A stretch of 64,000 nt of DNA from an uncultured Eubacterium sp. (GTDB lineage: Bacteria; Bacillota; Clostridia; Oscillospirales; Acutalibacteraceae). Location of the stretch: positions 62,001 through 126,000 of the forward strand of contig CAJOEV010000001.1 of NCBI GenBank assembly GCA_905233545.1, read 5' to 3'. The notes under the pieces were generated by a model, which saw only the letters and a list, made by a program, of their open reading frames with translations, ran no database searches and was not told the origin of the DNA. The translations under genes and the position numbers were made by a program. Below, piece by piece: positions 1-9,393 of the stretch (positions are counted from its first letter, which is position 1; the number at the start of each line of letters is the position of its first letter).

Positions 1-1213
1 CCTTCTGTTTGCTTGAAAGGGTTTCGTATTCAATGCTCTGAACTTCAATATGTATGTCCATTCTGTCGAGCAGGGGACCCGAAATCTTGTCCTTATATCT
101 CTTTTTTGCCGCCTCCGAGCAGGTGCAGGGCTTTGAGGGATGTCCCGCAAATCCGCAGGGGCAGGGATTCATTGCGGCGATTGCCATAATGTTTGAGGGA
201 TATGTGATTGTTCCCGTTGCCCTTGTTATTGTAACCTTGTTATCCTCAAGCGGTTGACGAAGGGATTCCTTTGCCCTTCTGTCGAACTCGGGAAACTCGT
301 CAAGGAACAAAACGCCGTTGTGGGCAAGGCTGATTTCACCCGGTTTCGGGCTTGTTCCGCCTCCTGTTAAGCCCTGGGCTGAAACAGTATGGTGCGGTGA
401 GCGGAAGGGTCGCTGAGAAATTAGCCTTCTGTCTTTGCCAAGCTCGCCTGCAACCGAATAAATTTTTGTTGTTTCAATCTTTTCTTCCATTGTCATTTCG
501 GGAAGAATTGTCGGCAGTCTTTTTGCGAGCATTGATTTACCCGTTCCGGGGGGACCCACCATTAAGCAGTTATGTCCTCCTGCAGCGGCAATTTCAAGCG
601 CGCGCTTTGCATTCTGCTGTCCCTTGACCTCCGAAAAATCAACATCGCTTTCAAAGAGCTCCTCGTCTTCAAGCTTTTTGAATGCAGGAGGAATTAGCTT
701 TTTGCCCGAAAGGTGGTCGATAACCTCTTTTATGTTTTTTGCAGGAAGAACGTCTATGCCCTCAACAACCGAGCCTTCACGCTCATTATCGAAGGGAATG
801 AAAACTGCGCCGACTCCGTTTTCCTTCGCCTGAAGCACCATCGGAAGAATGCCGTTTGTGCTCCTGATTTCCCCGTCAAGCGAAAGCTCGCCGATGAATG
901 AATAGTCATCAATATTTGCTTTAATCTGGGAGCTTGCTTTAAGAACGGCGATAAGAATCGGAAGGTCGTAAAACGAGCCCTCTTTTTTGATGTCCGCAGG
1001 CGCGATATTAACGGTTATTCTGGATATGGGAAATTCATAACGGCAGTTTTTGATTGAGGCGCGGACTCGGTCACGGCTTTCCTTAACCGCAGCGTCGGGC
1101 AGACCGACAACATCAAAGCGCGGAAGTCCCGAGCTTAAATCCGCTTCAACTGTTACATCGAAGGTGTTCAGACCCATAATTCCCTGTGTTTTAACTTTTG
1201 CAAACATATTCAT
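1..1213 (-). CDS. comM: Mg chelatase-like ATPase, ComM/YifB family (partial, runs off the left edge)
   Basis: Reverse-strand translation starts [54 protein letters not shown] and contains [28 protein letters not shown]-like Walker A and the AMNPCPCG motif. Not in the ORF track because it is open at the edge. Confidence 0.93.
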   Translation of the reverse strand, partial: MNMFAKVKTQGIMGLNTFDVTVEADLSSGLPRFDVVGLPDAAVKESRDRVRASIKNCRYEFPISRITVNIAPADIKKEGSFYDLPILIAVLKASSQIKANIDDYSFIGELSLDGEIRSTNGILPMVLQAKENGVGAVFIPFDNEREGSVVEGIDVLPAKNIKEVIDHLSGKKLIPPAFKKLEDEELFESDVDFSEVKGQQNAKRALEIAAAGGHNCLMVGPPGTGKSMLAKRLPTILPEMTMEEKIETTKIYSVAGELGKDRRLISQRPFRSPHHTVSAQGLTGGGTSPKPGEISLAHNGVLFLDEFPEFDRRAKESLRQPLEDNKVTITRATGTITYPSNIMAIAAMNPCPCGFAGHPSKPCTCSEAAKKRYKDKISGPLLDRMDIHIEVQSIEYETLSSKQK

Positions 1214-1337
1214 CACCAAAATAAGTAATTTGTTTCTAAAATTCATTATACATTAAAACAGAAATATTGACAACAGAAAATAATAATATTAAAATAGAAG
1301 ATGACAAAACCCCAACACTATCAAAAGGAGAAATATT

Positions 1338-3050
1338 ATGGATATTAACGCTTTGTATAATGAGTGGCTTGAAAAAGCAACGGGCGACCCTGATTTAAAG
1401 GCTGAGCTTGAAAGCATTAAGGGCAACGACGATGAGATTATGGACAGATTCTATCGCTCCCTTGAATTCGGAACAGCAGGACTGCGCGGAGTTATCGGCG
1501 CAGGAACAAACAGAATGAATATCTACACCGTCGGAAGAGCAACCCAGGGACTTGCTGATTTCCTCAACAAGAACTATGAAAATCCCTCTGTTGCAATCGG
1601 CTACGATTCAAGAATAAAGAGCGATTATTTCAGCAAAGAGGCTGCTTCGGTTCTTGCAGCAAACGGAATTAAGGTTTATATCTATGATGAACTCGAGCCG
1701 ACTCCCTGCCTCTCTTTTGCAATCCGTCATTTCAAAACCTCAAGCGGAATTATCTTAACCGCTTCGCACAACCCCGCAAAGTATAACGGATATAAATGCT
1801 ACAACCCCAAGGGATATCAGATGACCGACGAAGAGGCAGCTGAAACATATGACTTCATCCAGAAGGTTGACTATTTCACTGGTATTAAGAAAACAGACTT
1901 TGATGAGGCTGTTAAAAACGGAACTATTGAATACATCGGTCAGGATGTTATCGACGTATTTCTTGACGAAGTTCAGAAGCAGTGCGTTAATCCCGAACTT
2001 GTTAAAGAGGCGGATTTAAAGGTTATCTATACTCCTCTTAACGGAACAGGAAACAAGCCCGTACGCGCAATTCTCGACAGAATCGGAATCGAAAAGGTAT
2101 TCGTTGTTCCCGAGCAGGAAAATCCCGACGGAAACTTCCCGACCTGCCCGTTCCCGAACCCTGAAATCAAGCAGGTATTTGAGCTTGGTCTCGAGATGAA
2201 CAAGGACATCAAGGCGGACATTCTTCTTGCAACCGACCCCGACTGCGACCGTGTTGGTATTGCAGTTCCCGATAAATCGGGCGAGCTTGTTCTTATGAGC
2301 GGTAATGAAGTCGGCGCAATGCTTCTTAACTATCTTCTTTCTCAGAAGAAGGAAAAGGGAATTCTTTCTGATTCCGCAATCGCTGTTAAGAGCTTTGTTT
2401 CAACCGATTTGGCAGAGGTTATTGCAAAGAAGTATAACTGCACATTCAAAAACCTTTTAACAGGTTTCAAATATATCGGCGAGCTTATCACAAATCTTGA
2501 AAGCGAAGGCAGAGCAAGCGATTTTGTTATGGGCTTTGAAGAGAGCTATGGCTATCTTGCAGGAACTCACGCAAGGGATAAGGACGCAGTTGTCGGCTCA
2601 ATGCTTATCTGCGAAATGGCTGCTTTCTATAAAACAAAGGGAATGAACCTTGTTGATGTTATGAATTCGCTTTATGATGAGTTCGGCTACTATAATAACG
2701 ATGTTCAGTCCTACACCTTTGAGGGTGCAGCAGGAATGGAAAAAATGGCAGGAATTATGGATACGCTCAGAGCAAATCCGCCGAAGGAGATTGCAGGCTA
2801 TGCAGTGACTGCTGTTTCAGACTACAAAACAAGCAAAACAACCTTCACCGACGGTACGGAAGAAACAATCGAACTTCCCAAGTCAAATGTTCTTGCATTT
2901 GCGCTTGAAAAGGGCAACAAGGTTATTGTTCGTCCCAGCGGAACCGAGCCGAAGATTAAGGCGTATATAACCGCAGTCGGCGACAGCAGAGCTTCTGCAA
3001 ACGACATTGCAGGAAAGCTTATCAAAGCTGCCGATGAGTTTATGAAATAA
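1338..3050 (+). CDS. Phosphoglucomutase/phosphomannomutase (alpha-D-phosphohexomutase)
   Basis: 570 aa; TASHNPAKYNGYKCY phosphoserine loop, DPDCDR metal loop, GFEESYGY sugar loop, RPSGTEPKIK phosphate loop. Confidence 0.95.
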   Translation: MDINALYNEWLEKATGDPDLKAELESIKGNDDEIMDRFYRSLEFGTAGLRGVIGAGTNRMNIYTVGRATQGLADFLNKNYENPSVAIGYDSRIKSDYFSKEAASVLAANGIKVYIYDELEPTPCLSFAIRHFKTSSGIILTASHNPAKYNGYKCYNPKGYQMTDEEAAETYDFIQKVDYFTGIKKTDFDEAVKNGTIEYIGQDVIDVFLDEVQKQCVNPELVKEADLKVIYTPLNGTGNKPVRAILDRIGIEKVFVVPEQENPDGNFPTCPFPNPEIKQVFELGLEMNKDIKADILLATDPDCDRVGIAVPDKSGELVLMSGNEVGAMLLNYLLSQKKEKGILSDSAIAVKSFVSTDLAEVIAKKYNCTFKNLLTGFKYIGELITNLESEGRASDFVMGFEESYGYLAGTHARDKDAVVGSMLICEMAAFYKTKGMNLVDVMNSLYDEFGYYNNDVQSYTFEGAAGMEKMAGIMDTLRANPPKEIAGYAVTAVSDYKTSKTTFTDGTEETIELPKSNVLAFALEKGNKVIVRPSGTEPKIKAYITAVGDSRASANDIAGKLIKAADEFMK

Positions 3051-3061
3051 GAGGTAAAAAT

Positions 3062-3157
3062 ATGTATAACGGATGGGTTAAAATAACGGCAATTGTGCTT
3101 GCCGGATTAATGGCACTCAGCGGACTGGGTGTCGGAATAGCGGCGTTTTTAAGATAA
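3062..3157 (+). CDS. Small single-TM hydrophobic protein (31 aa)
   Basis: MYNGWVKITAIVLAGLMALSGLGVGIAAFLR*, RBS-like AGAGGTAAAAAT 5' of the ATG, starts 12 nt after the pgm stop and is followed by a hairpin terminator. Confidence 0.6.
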   Translation: MYNGWVKITAIVLAGLMALSGLGVGIAAFLR

Positions 3158-3163
3158 AAAATA

Positions 3164-3195
3164 GCTGTCTCGCAAATGCGAGGCAGCATTTTTTA
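3164..3195 (+). terminator. Rho-independent terminator
   Basis: GCTGTCTCGC-aaat-GCGAGGCAGC then ATTTTTTAT. Confidence 0.8.
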
Positions 3196-3236
3196 TCGGT
3201 TGGCAGCAGTCGAAGCGACTTATTACTATCTGCTAA

Positions 3237-3800
3237 TCATATAAGTTTTCCGGAAAAGTAATCTATTGCTTCATTGACTGAAACAACATTAAAGATTTTA
3301 TGCTCAATGCAGTATCTTATAACAAGGTCGGAGGTTGAGCTGAGCGAGAGGCAGTAGCCCGCACTTTCGAGAAGCCTTTCGGTTTCAACGATATCAAGCT
3401 CAAGCGCAAGGCAGAGCCTTATTGCAGTGTTTTTTGCGGGGTGATAGTTTGCATCACTGCGGATTTTTGAAAACAGCCTTCTGTCGATATCCGCTCTTTT
3501 GTAAACCGTGCTGTCCTTTAAGCCTTTTTCATCAATAATATCAAAAAGGTTATCGCAAAACGAGGGCTCTTTATCGGGAATTTTTATTGCATATGATTCC
3601 TCCGGAGGCATACTGTCTGCCTGCGGTGCATAAAGAGACTGAACAGGTCTTGTTTTATCGTAATAAGAATCCATTGCACTGAGCGCAGCGTCAACGGTTT
3701 CGGTATGTTCATCTGAATGCATTTCGCTGAACGAGGCTATATACTGTTTTAAATCCTCAAAAAAATCATTGCCAAGCTTTTTTGAAAAATGTCGCATCAA
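3237..3800 (-). CDS. HTH-like domain protein (C-terminal domain resembles one I recall fused to macro-domain proteins in Firmicutes)
   Basis: 187 aa; C-terminal FCDNLFDIIDEKGLKDSTVYKRADIDRRLFSKIRSDANYHPAKNTAIRLCLALELDIVETERLLESAGY. Confidence 0.55.
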   Translation of the reverse strand: MMRHFSKKLGNDFFEDLKQYIASFSEMHSDEHTETVDAALSAMDSYYDKTRPVQSLYAPQADSMPPEESYAIKIPDKEPSFCDNLFDIIDEKGLKDSTVYKRADIDRRLFSKIRSDANYHPAKNTAIRLCLALELDIVETERLLESAGYCLSLSSTSDLVIRYCIEHKIFNVVSVNEAIDYFSGKLI

Positions 3801-3889
3801 AAGAGACCAATCCTTTCACAATTCTTGATATGATTGTATCACAGAAGCAAACAGAAAACAATATTTCAAAAACGAAAGGATGAAAAACA

Positions 3890-4474
3890 ATGAAAAAAGG
3901 ATTAACAGAAATTATTTATGTACTCGACAGATCAGGTTCAATGGGACATCTGACAGGCGACACAATCGGTGCGTACAATGCGTATCTTGATGAACAGAAG
4001 GCATACGACGGCGAAACGAAAATAACAACCGTTTTGTTTGATGATAAGTATGAGCTTTTGTTCAACGGTGTTTCAATCAACGAGGCATATCTCGACCACG
4101 AAAAATACTATGTTCGAGGCTTGACGGCGCTTTATGACGCGCTCGGCAAAACCATTCTTGATGTCGGTGCAAGACTTGCAAAAACTCCCGAAAAAGAGCG
4201 TCCCGAAAAAGTTATTTTCATAATAACAACCGACGGCTACGAGAATGCAAGCAAGGATTTCACAAAGAAAAAAATCAAGGATATGATTGAGCATCAGCAG
4301 AGCAAATACAGCTGGGAATTCATGTTCTTCGGTGCAAATATCGATTCAGTCGAAACTGCTTCTTCAATCGGCGTTGCACCTCAAAGAGCGTATGACTTTG
4401 AGGCAAGCTCAAAGGGTATTGACGATATGATATGCTGCTGTATGGCTGAAACAAGGGCAATCAGGGAGAAATAA
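3890..4474 (+). CDS. von Willebrand factor A domain protein
   Basis: 194 aa; MIDAS-like YVLDRSGSMG, T in RGLTALYDAL, IITTDGYENAS. Confidence 0.88.
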   Translation: MKKGLTEIIYVLDRSGSMGHLTGDTIGAYNAYLDEQKAYDGETKITTVLFDDKYELLFNGVSINEAYLDHEKYYVRGLTALYDALGKTILDVGARLAKTPEKERPEKVIFIITTDGYENASKDFTKKKIKDMIEHQQSKYSWEFMFFGANIDSVETASSIGVAPQRAYDFEASSKGIDDMICCCMAETRAIREK

Positions 4475-4479
4475 TAATT

Positions 4480-4504
4480 GGGCTGTGTTTTGCAGCCCTT
4501 TATT
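4480..4504 (+). terminator. Rho-independent terminator
   Basis: GGGCTG-tgttttg-CAGCCC followed by TTTATTAT. Confidence 0.65.
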
Positions 4505-4507
4505 ATA

Positions 4508-4536
4508 TTGACTAATTAAAAATATAATAGTATAAT
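4508..4536 (+). promoter_or_regulatory. Sigma-A type promoter of glyS
   Basis: TTGACT-17 nt-TATAAT; predicted TSS near 4543, so a very short 5' UTR. Confidence 0.7.
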
Positions 4537-4567
4537 ATCTCCATAAAACTATGGAGGTTTATTTTTT

Positions 4568-5950
4568 ATGGAAAACACTCAGAAAACGCTTGACGCAATA
4601 GTAGCGCTTTGTAAGGGAAGGGGATTTGTTTATCCCGGTTCCGAAATCTACGGAGGACTTGCAAACACTTGGGACTACGGTCCGCTCGGCGTTGAGCTTA
4701 AAACAAATATTAAAGCTGCATGGAGAAAGAAATTCATTCAGGAAAACAAACTTAATGTCGGTCTTGATTCCGCAATTCTTATGAATCCCCAGACATGGAT
4801 TGCATCGGGACATCTCGGCGGATTCTCGGACCCGCTTATGGACTGCTGTGACTGTAAAACCCGCCACAGAGCAGACGACCTTATCGAAAGCTTCGACGGC
4901 ACCAATGTTGCAGGATGGAGCAATGAGGAAATGAGCAATTACATCAAGGAGAAAAACATTCCCTGTCCGAATTGCGGTTCCCATAACTTCACCGATATCC
5001 GTCAGTTCAATCTAATGTTCAAAACCTTCCAGGGTGTAACCGAGGACACAAAGGACGAAATCTATCTCCGTCCCGAAACCGCTCAGGGTATTTTCGTAAA
5101 CTTTGCAAATATCCAGAGAACAACAAGAAAAAAGATTCCTTTCGGTGTTGCTCAGATTGGTAAATCCTTCAGAAACGAAATCACCCCCGGTAAGTTCATC
5201 TTCCGAGTTCGTGAATTTGAGCAGATGGAACTTGAATTCTTTTGTGAGCCGGGAACTGACCTTGAATGGTTTGCTTACTGGAGAGGCTTCTGCCGTGACT
5301 GGCTGTATTCACTCGGAATCAGCGAAAAGAATCTTCGCCTTCGTGACCACGACCCCGAGGAGCTTTCATTCTATTCAAAGGCAACAACAGACTTTGAATA
5401 TCTTTTCCCGTTCGGCTGGGGCGAGCTCTGGGGTATTGCTGACAGAACCGATTATGATTTAACTCAGCATATCAACACCTCGGGCAAGAATCTTGAATAC
5501 TTCGACCAGACAACAAATTCAAAATATATCCCATATGTTATCGAGCCCTCGCTCGGCGTTGAAAGACTTTTCCTTGCAGTTTTATGCGAGGCATACGACG
5601 AGGAAATGCTTGATGAAGAAAAGAACGACTCAAGAGTTGTTATGCACTTCCATCCTGCTCTTGCACCGTTTAAGGCTGCAGTTCTTCCGCTTTCAAAGAA
5701 GCTGAATGAGCAGGCAGAGGCTGTATTTGATAACCTTGCTAAGAAGTTCAGTGTTGATTATGACGATGCAGGCTCAATCGGAAAGAGATATCGCCGTCAG
5801 GACGAAATCGGAACTCCGTTTTGCATTACATATGACTTTGATTCTCTTGAGGACAACTGTGTAACAGTCAGAGACAGAGATACTATGGAACAGGTTCGTC
5901 TTCCAATCGGCGAGCTTGAGGCATTTATTGAAAAGAAATTAGAATTCTGA
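4568..5950 (+). CDS. glyS: Glycyl-tRNA synthetase, alpha2 dimeric type
   Basis: 460 aa; [56 protein letters not shown]. Confidence 0.96.
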   Translation: MENTQKTLDAIVALCKGRGFVYPGSEIYGGLANTWDYGPLGVELKTNIKAAWRKKFIQENKLNVGLDSAILMNPQTWIASGHLGGFSDPLMDCCDCKTRHRADDLIESFDGTNVAGWSNEEMSNYIKEKNIPCPNCGSHNFTDIRQFNLMFKTFQGVTEDTKDEIYLRPETAQGIFVNFANIQRTTRKKIPFGVAQIGKSFRNEITPGKFIFRVREFEQMELEFFCEPGTDLEWFAYWRGFCRDWLYSLGISEKNLRLRDHDPEELSFYSKATTDFEYLFPFGWGELWGIADRTDYDLTQHINTSGKNLEYFDQTTNSKYIPYVIEPSLGVERLFLAVLCEAYDEEMLDEEKNDSRVVMHFHPALAPFKAAVLPLSKKLNEQAEAVFDNLAKKFSVDYDDAGSIGKRYRRQDEIGTPFCITYDFDSLEDNCVTVRDRDTMEQVRLPIGELEAFIEKKLEF

Positions 5951-5979
5951 TTAATTATCATTCCTGAGGAGGTATTAAA

Positions 5980-7221
5980 ATGAATCTTGACAGAGCACTG
6001 ATTAAATCACAGGCAAAACAATTAATTAAAGGAAATGTTTTCAAATTCTTTGTTGTTATTATTGTTGTTACCCTTTTAACACAGGGCGGAAACATTATTT
6101 CTTCATCCGTAAATGTTTATGATGAGATTTCAGATGCAACTGCATCTTCTTCCTCATCATCTTCAAGCAATGGCTCCGGTCTTAACGATGTTGATGAATA
6201 TGATTTCGACAGCTTCAACAATATGGACGATTTTGAAGATTTTGCAAAGAGTTTCGGCAATGAAACTCAGCCGGAACCTGAAGAGAAAAAGAGCGGACTT
6301 GGAGCAATAACAGCTCTCGGAAGTTCATCATATTCAGGAATCCTTTTTCTTTTCCTTGCACCTCTTTCAATAACTCTTGTCGGTGTTTTCTATGAGCTTA
6401 TCAAGGGCAAGAATATGAGTTGGAATGAAGAATTTGAATATGTTTTCTCAAAAACTTTCAACAACAACTACTGGAACAAATTCCTTTTGAATCTGCTTCA
6501 GTCACTTTTCACGGCTCTCTGGTCGCTTCTTTTCATAATTCCCGGTATTGTATATTACTATAAGGTTTATTTCACATCGTTTATTATGGTTGAAAATCCG
6601 CAGCTTTCATGGAAAGAAGCAATTACAATCAGTAAAAAGATGACCGACGGACACAAGGGCGAACTCTTTGTTCTTGACCTCAGCTTTTTCGGCTGGTATT
6701 TACTTGAATGCATCACATTCGGTCTTGCAGGAATATATGTTCTTCCGTATGTTTACACAACAAAGGCTCTTTATTACGAAAACTTTAAGCTCAGAGCATT
6801 CCAGCTTGGCATGATGAGTGAGTATGATTTCGTTTCGGAAAAAGAAAAACTCGCTATGGCAGCAAACAATGGAGCTGTACCGCCTCAGTTCAACGGAACA
6901 TATCAGGTTCCTCAGCAGAACACCTATCAGCCCCCTGTTCAGAATGCACCATTTGCACAGCAGAACAACATATATCAGCCTGTTGAAAACCCTGTTTCAA
7001 GCTACGGTGAAACACCTGCTCAGCAGCCTGTTTCGGAACCCGTTCAAGAAGCACCTGCAATTGAGCAGCCTGTTTCAGAGCCGATTGCCGAAGAAGCACC
7101 TGCAGTTGAGCAGCCTGTTTCAGAGCCGATTGCCGAAGAAGCACCTGCAGCAGAACAGCCTGCTTCGGAACCGATTGCCGAAGAAACACCCACATCAAAC
7201 GAAACCCCCTGGGAAGAGTAA
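5980..7221 (+). CDS. DUF975 family membrane protein with a Pro/Glu-rich C-terminal repeat tail
   Basis: MNLDRALIKSQAKQLIKGNVFKFFVVIIVV N-terminus, multiple TM segments, repeated EEAPAVEQPVSEPIA at the C-terminus. Confidence 0.75.
   Translation: MNLDRALIKSQAKQLIKGNVFKFFVVIIVVTLLTQGGNIISSSVNVYDEISDATASSSSSSSSNGSGLNDVDEYDFDSFNNMDDFEDFAKSFGNETQPEPEEKKSGLGAITALGSSSYSGILFLFLAPLSITLVGVFYELIKGKNMSWNEEFEYVFSKTFNNNYWNKFLLNLLQSLFTALWSLLFIIPGIVYYYKVYFTSFIMVENPQLSWKEAITISKKMTDGHKGELFVLDLSFFGWYLLECITFGLAGIYVLPYVYTTKALYYENFKLRAFQLGMMSEYDFVSEKEKLAMAANNGAVPPQFNGTYQVPQQNTYQPPVQNAPFAQQNNIYQPVENPVSSYGETPAQQPVSEPVQEAPAIEQPVSEPIAEEAPAVEQPVSEPIAEEAPAAEQPASEPIAEETPTSNETPWEE
7048..7182 (+). repeat. In-frame 45-bp tandem repeat, three copies
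   Basis: GAAGCACCTGCAnTTGAGCAGCCTGTTTCAGAGCCGATTGCCGAA at 7048, 7093 and 7138, encoding EAPAxEQPxSEPIAE. Confidence 0.9.
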
Positions 7222-8309
7222 TGAGTGCTAAGACAAAAAGAAACGGTGAAATAGAACTCCTGCGATTCATATTCTGTTTGCTTGTTGTTCTGTTTCACTG
7301 TAACAAAGATATTTTTAATTTAATTTCAGCTAACAACTATCAATTTGCCCTCTCTCCGAGAGGGTATATTATGGTTGAGTTTTTCTTTATGCTCTCGGGC
7401 TATTTTATGGCAGCGGGCATAGATAAAAACAGAAGTACCGTTTCACTCGGAAGCGATACAATCAGGTATATCTGGAAAAAGTATTTTTCAATTTTCTGGT
7501 ATCATATCATTGCCTTTATCGGTCTTGTTGTTTCACATATGATAATAAACAAGATAACCTCGGTTGACAAATGGCTTGATGTCATCCCCGGGGCGCTGCT
7601 GATAACGCGCACAGGAATCCGTTTCTTTGATATAAACGGTGTTGAATGGTATATTTCGGCAATGATTCTTGTTATGACAGCAATGTACCCTGTTGCAAAA
7701 AAGCATTTCGAAGTTTACGCAAAGGCTATTGCACCAATAAGCGCAGCACTGATTTACGGATGGCTGATACAGAATTATCAGACCCTTTCGGGAACAACCA
7801 TATGGGGAGGTCTCGGATTCCGCTGTATGTGGCGTGCGGCAGCAGGATTGAATGTCGGAATGTTTATGTATTGTTGCGTCAAGGCACTCAAAAGAGGCAA
7901 TTGGAGCGCTAAGGACGCAAACAAGGCAAAAATCGCAAGAGTGCTGATGTATGTTTTTATATGTGTTTACTCAATGTGCCGCAGTCCGAAGAGATATGAG
8001 ATATATACAGTGATGGTAATATTTATTGCGCTGACTCTCTGCTTTACCTTCCCGTTTGAAAATGTAAAATGGCTTGATTCAAAAACGGTTGCATATCTTG
8101 GAAAGCTCAGCCTTCCGCTTTATCTGAATCAGAATCTTGCAATTCTTTTCGGCAAAACATTTTTCGGCAAATGTTCGGATGTTTTACTTGTTACACTGAT
8201 AGTTATAATGGATGTAGCACTGTCCGCTGTTTGCCTTTGGATTGGCGGAAAGATAACAAAGAAATTTAACGATTCAAAGCTAAATAAAACCGTTTTGGGA
8301 TTGAGTTAA
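7221..8309 (+). CDS. Acyltransferase 3 family membrane protein
   Basis: RNGEIELLRFIFCLLVVLFHCNKD and MVEFFFMLSGYFMA; start overlaps the preceding stop (TAATG). Confidence 0.85.
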   Translation: MSAKTKRNGEIELLRFIFCLLVVLFHCNKDIFNLISANNYQFALSPRGYIMVEFFFMLSGYFMAAGIDKNRSTVSLGSDTIRYIWKKYFSIFWYHIIAFIGLVVSHMIINKITSVDKWLDVIPGALLITRTGIRFFDINGVEWYISAMILVMTAMYPVAKKHFEVYAKAIAPISAALIYGWLIQNYQTLSGTTIWGGLGFRCMWRAAAGLNVGMFMYCCVKALKRGNWSAKDANKAKIARVLMYVFICVYSMCRSPKRYEIYTVMVIFIALTLCFTFPFENVKWLDSKTVAYLGKLSLPLYLNQNLAILFGKTFFGKCSDVLLVTLIVIMDVALSAVCLWIGGKITKKFNDSKLNKTVLGLS

Positions 8310-8322
8310 TAGGAGTATTGTT

Positions 8323-9342
8323 ATGAAAAGAATAATCAGTATATTATTGGCAATAGTTATTTCTGTTTGTTCACTCAGCATCGGAGCAAGTTCAGCTTTT
8401 GCAGCTGACAGCAAATATAATGCTCAGAAACAGCAGTATAATGCACAGAACAGTGATTTTAATTTCGGCACTTCAGGGAATGTTAAATCATTTTACAATA
8501 TTGACAGCAGAACATTTTGTCTGAATTACTCTGGCTATGTTGCCAAGAAAGGCAAAACAATTGCTTCAATAAAATGGGATTCAGGCAGTATTGATAATCT
8601 GTTTATGTATAACAACTATATATATTATGTTCGCGCAAACAAAATAATGAGATGCAAAAAGGACGGAAGCTCCAAGCAGACGATTGTTTCGTTTGATGAA
8701 AAATACGATGCAAGTTTTATTGTTTACAACGGTAAGATTTACTATAATCTTATTAAACGCAAAGAAGGATATGTCACAATTGAATATACCAGACTTTATT
8801 CTGCTTCGCTTAAAGGCAAAAATAAAAAGCTGATTGCAAAGACTGTTAAATCAAACTTTTATGCATATAAAAACAAGCTGTATTTCATCAGGGATGGCAA
8901 GCTCAAATGCTATAATATAAAAACTAAAAAGACTTCCAATGTCGGGAGCAAAAGCATGAAGGGCAAAGAGCTTTGCAATATGGAAGGCAATAATCTTTAC
9001 TACTATTCACTAAGCGGTGACTGGGATAATATCTGCAATGTTTATAAGATTAATGTAAGCACCAGGAAGGTAAGCAAGATTAAAAAATTCTATGTTTATG
9101 ATCCGATTCACAGCATTATGGTTTCTTCTTCAAATATTTATTTAACAACCGGAACGGGCGCAGGCAATGGATTTGCAAAGGTTAACGGAAGCTCGCTGAA
9201 CTATAATTCATACAACTCAAAATATGATTCGGCAGGCGACAGCCTTGCTTTCTATAAGAACTATATTGTTGTTGATAATTATGTTTACAAAAATTATTCC
9301 TATAGATTTGATAAGTATGTCAAGCTTGTAAAGATTAAATAA
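8323..9342 (+). CDS. Secreted beta-propeller-like protein (DUF5050-like)
   Basis: Signal peptide MKRIISILLAIVISVCSLSIGASSAFAA, repeated Y/K-rich blades such as VYNGKIYYNLIKRKEGY and KNKLYFIRDGKLKCYNIKTKK. Confidence 0.6.
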   Translation: MKRIISILLAIVISVCSLSIGASSAFAADSKYNAQKQQYNAQNSDFNFGTSGNVKSFYNIDSRTFCLNYSGYVAKKGKTIASIKWDSGSIDNLFMYNNYIYYVRANKIMRCKKDGSSKQTIVSFDEKYDASFIVYNGKIYYNLIKRKEGYVTIEYTRLYSASLKGKNKKLIAKTVKSNFYAYKNKLYFIRDGKLKCYNIKTKKTSNVGSKSMKGKELCNMEGNNLYYYSLSGDWDNICNVYKINVSTRKVSKIKKFYVYDPIHSIMVSSSNIYLTTGTGAGNGFAKVNGSSLNYNSYNSKYDSAGDSLAFYKNYIVVDNYVYKNYSYRFDKYVKLVKIK

Positions 9343-9355
9343 ACAGCATAAAAAA

Positions 9356-9392
9356 CTCCCTTGTTCAGTTGAACAAGGGAGCTCTTTTTTGT
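9356..9392. terminator. Bidirectional rho-independent terminator
   Basis: CTCCCTTGTTC-agtt-GAACAAGGGAG with A-tract upstream and CTTTTTTG downstream, between convergent genes. Confidence 0.88.
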
Positions 9393-9393
9393 T

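Noticed and set aside
352-1256. Plus-strand ORFs at 352-627, 624-833, 713-901 and 1050-1256
   Set aside because: They are antisense to the comM reading frame, which has strong motifs throughout.
4539-4557. CTCCAT-aaaact-ATGGAG hairpin masking the glyS Shine-Dalgarno
   Set aside because: The predicted promoter TTGACT-17-TATAAT (4508-4536) puts the TSS near 4543, inside the 5' arm, so the full hairpin would not be transcribed. No T-box was found either.
4559-4984. 141-aa minus-strand ORF inside glyS
   Set aside because: Shadow ORF on the opposite strand of a clear aminoacyl-tRNA synthetase.
6890-7298. Antisense ORFs with LLRQSALKQAAQLQV and GASSAIGSETGCSTA repeats
   Set aside because: By-products of the 45-bp tandem repeat in the DUF975 gene read on other frames.
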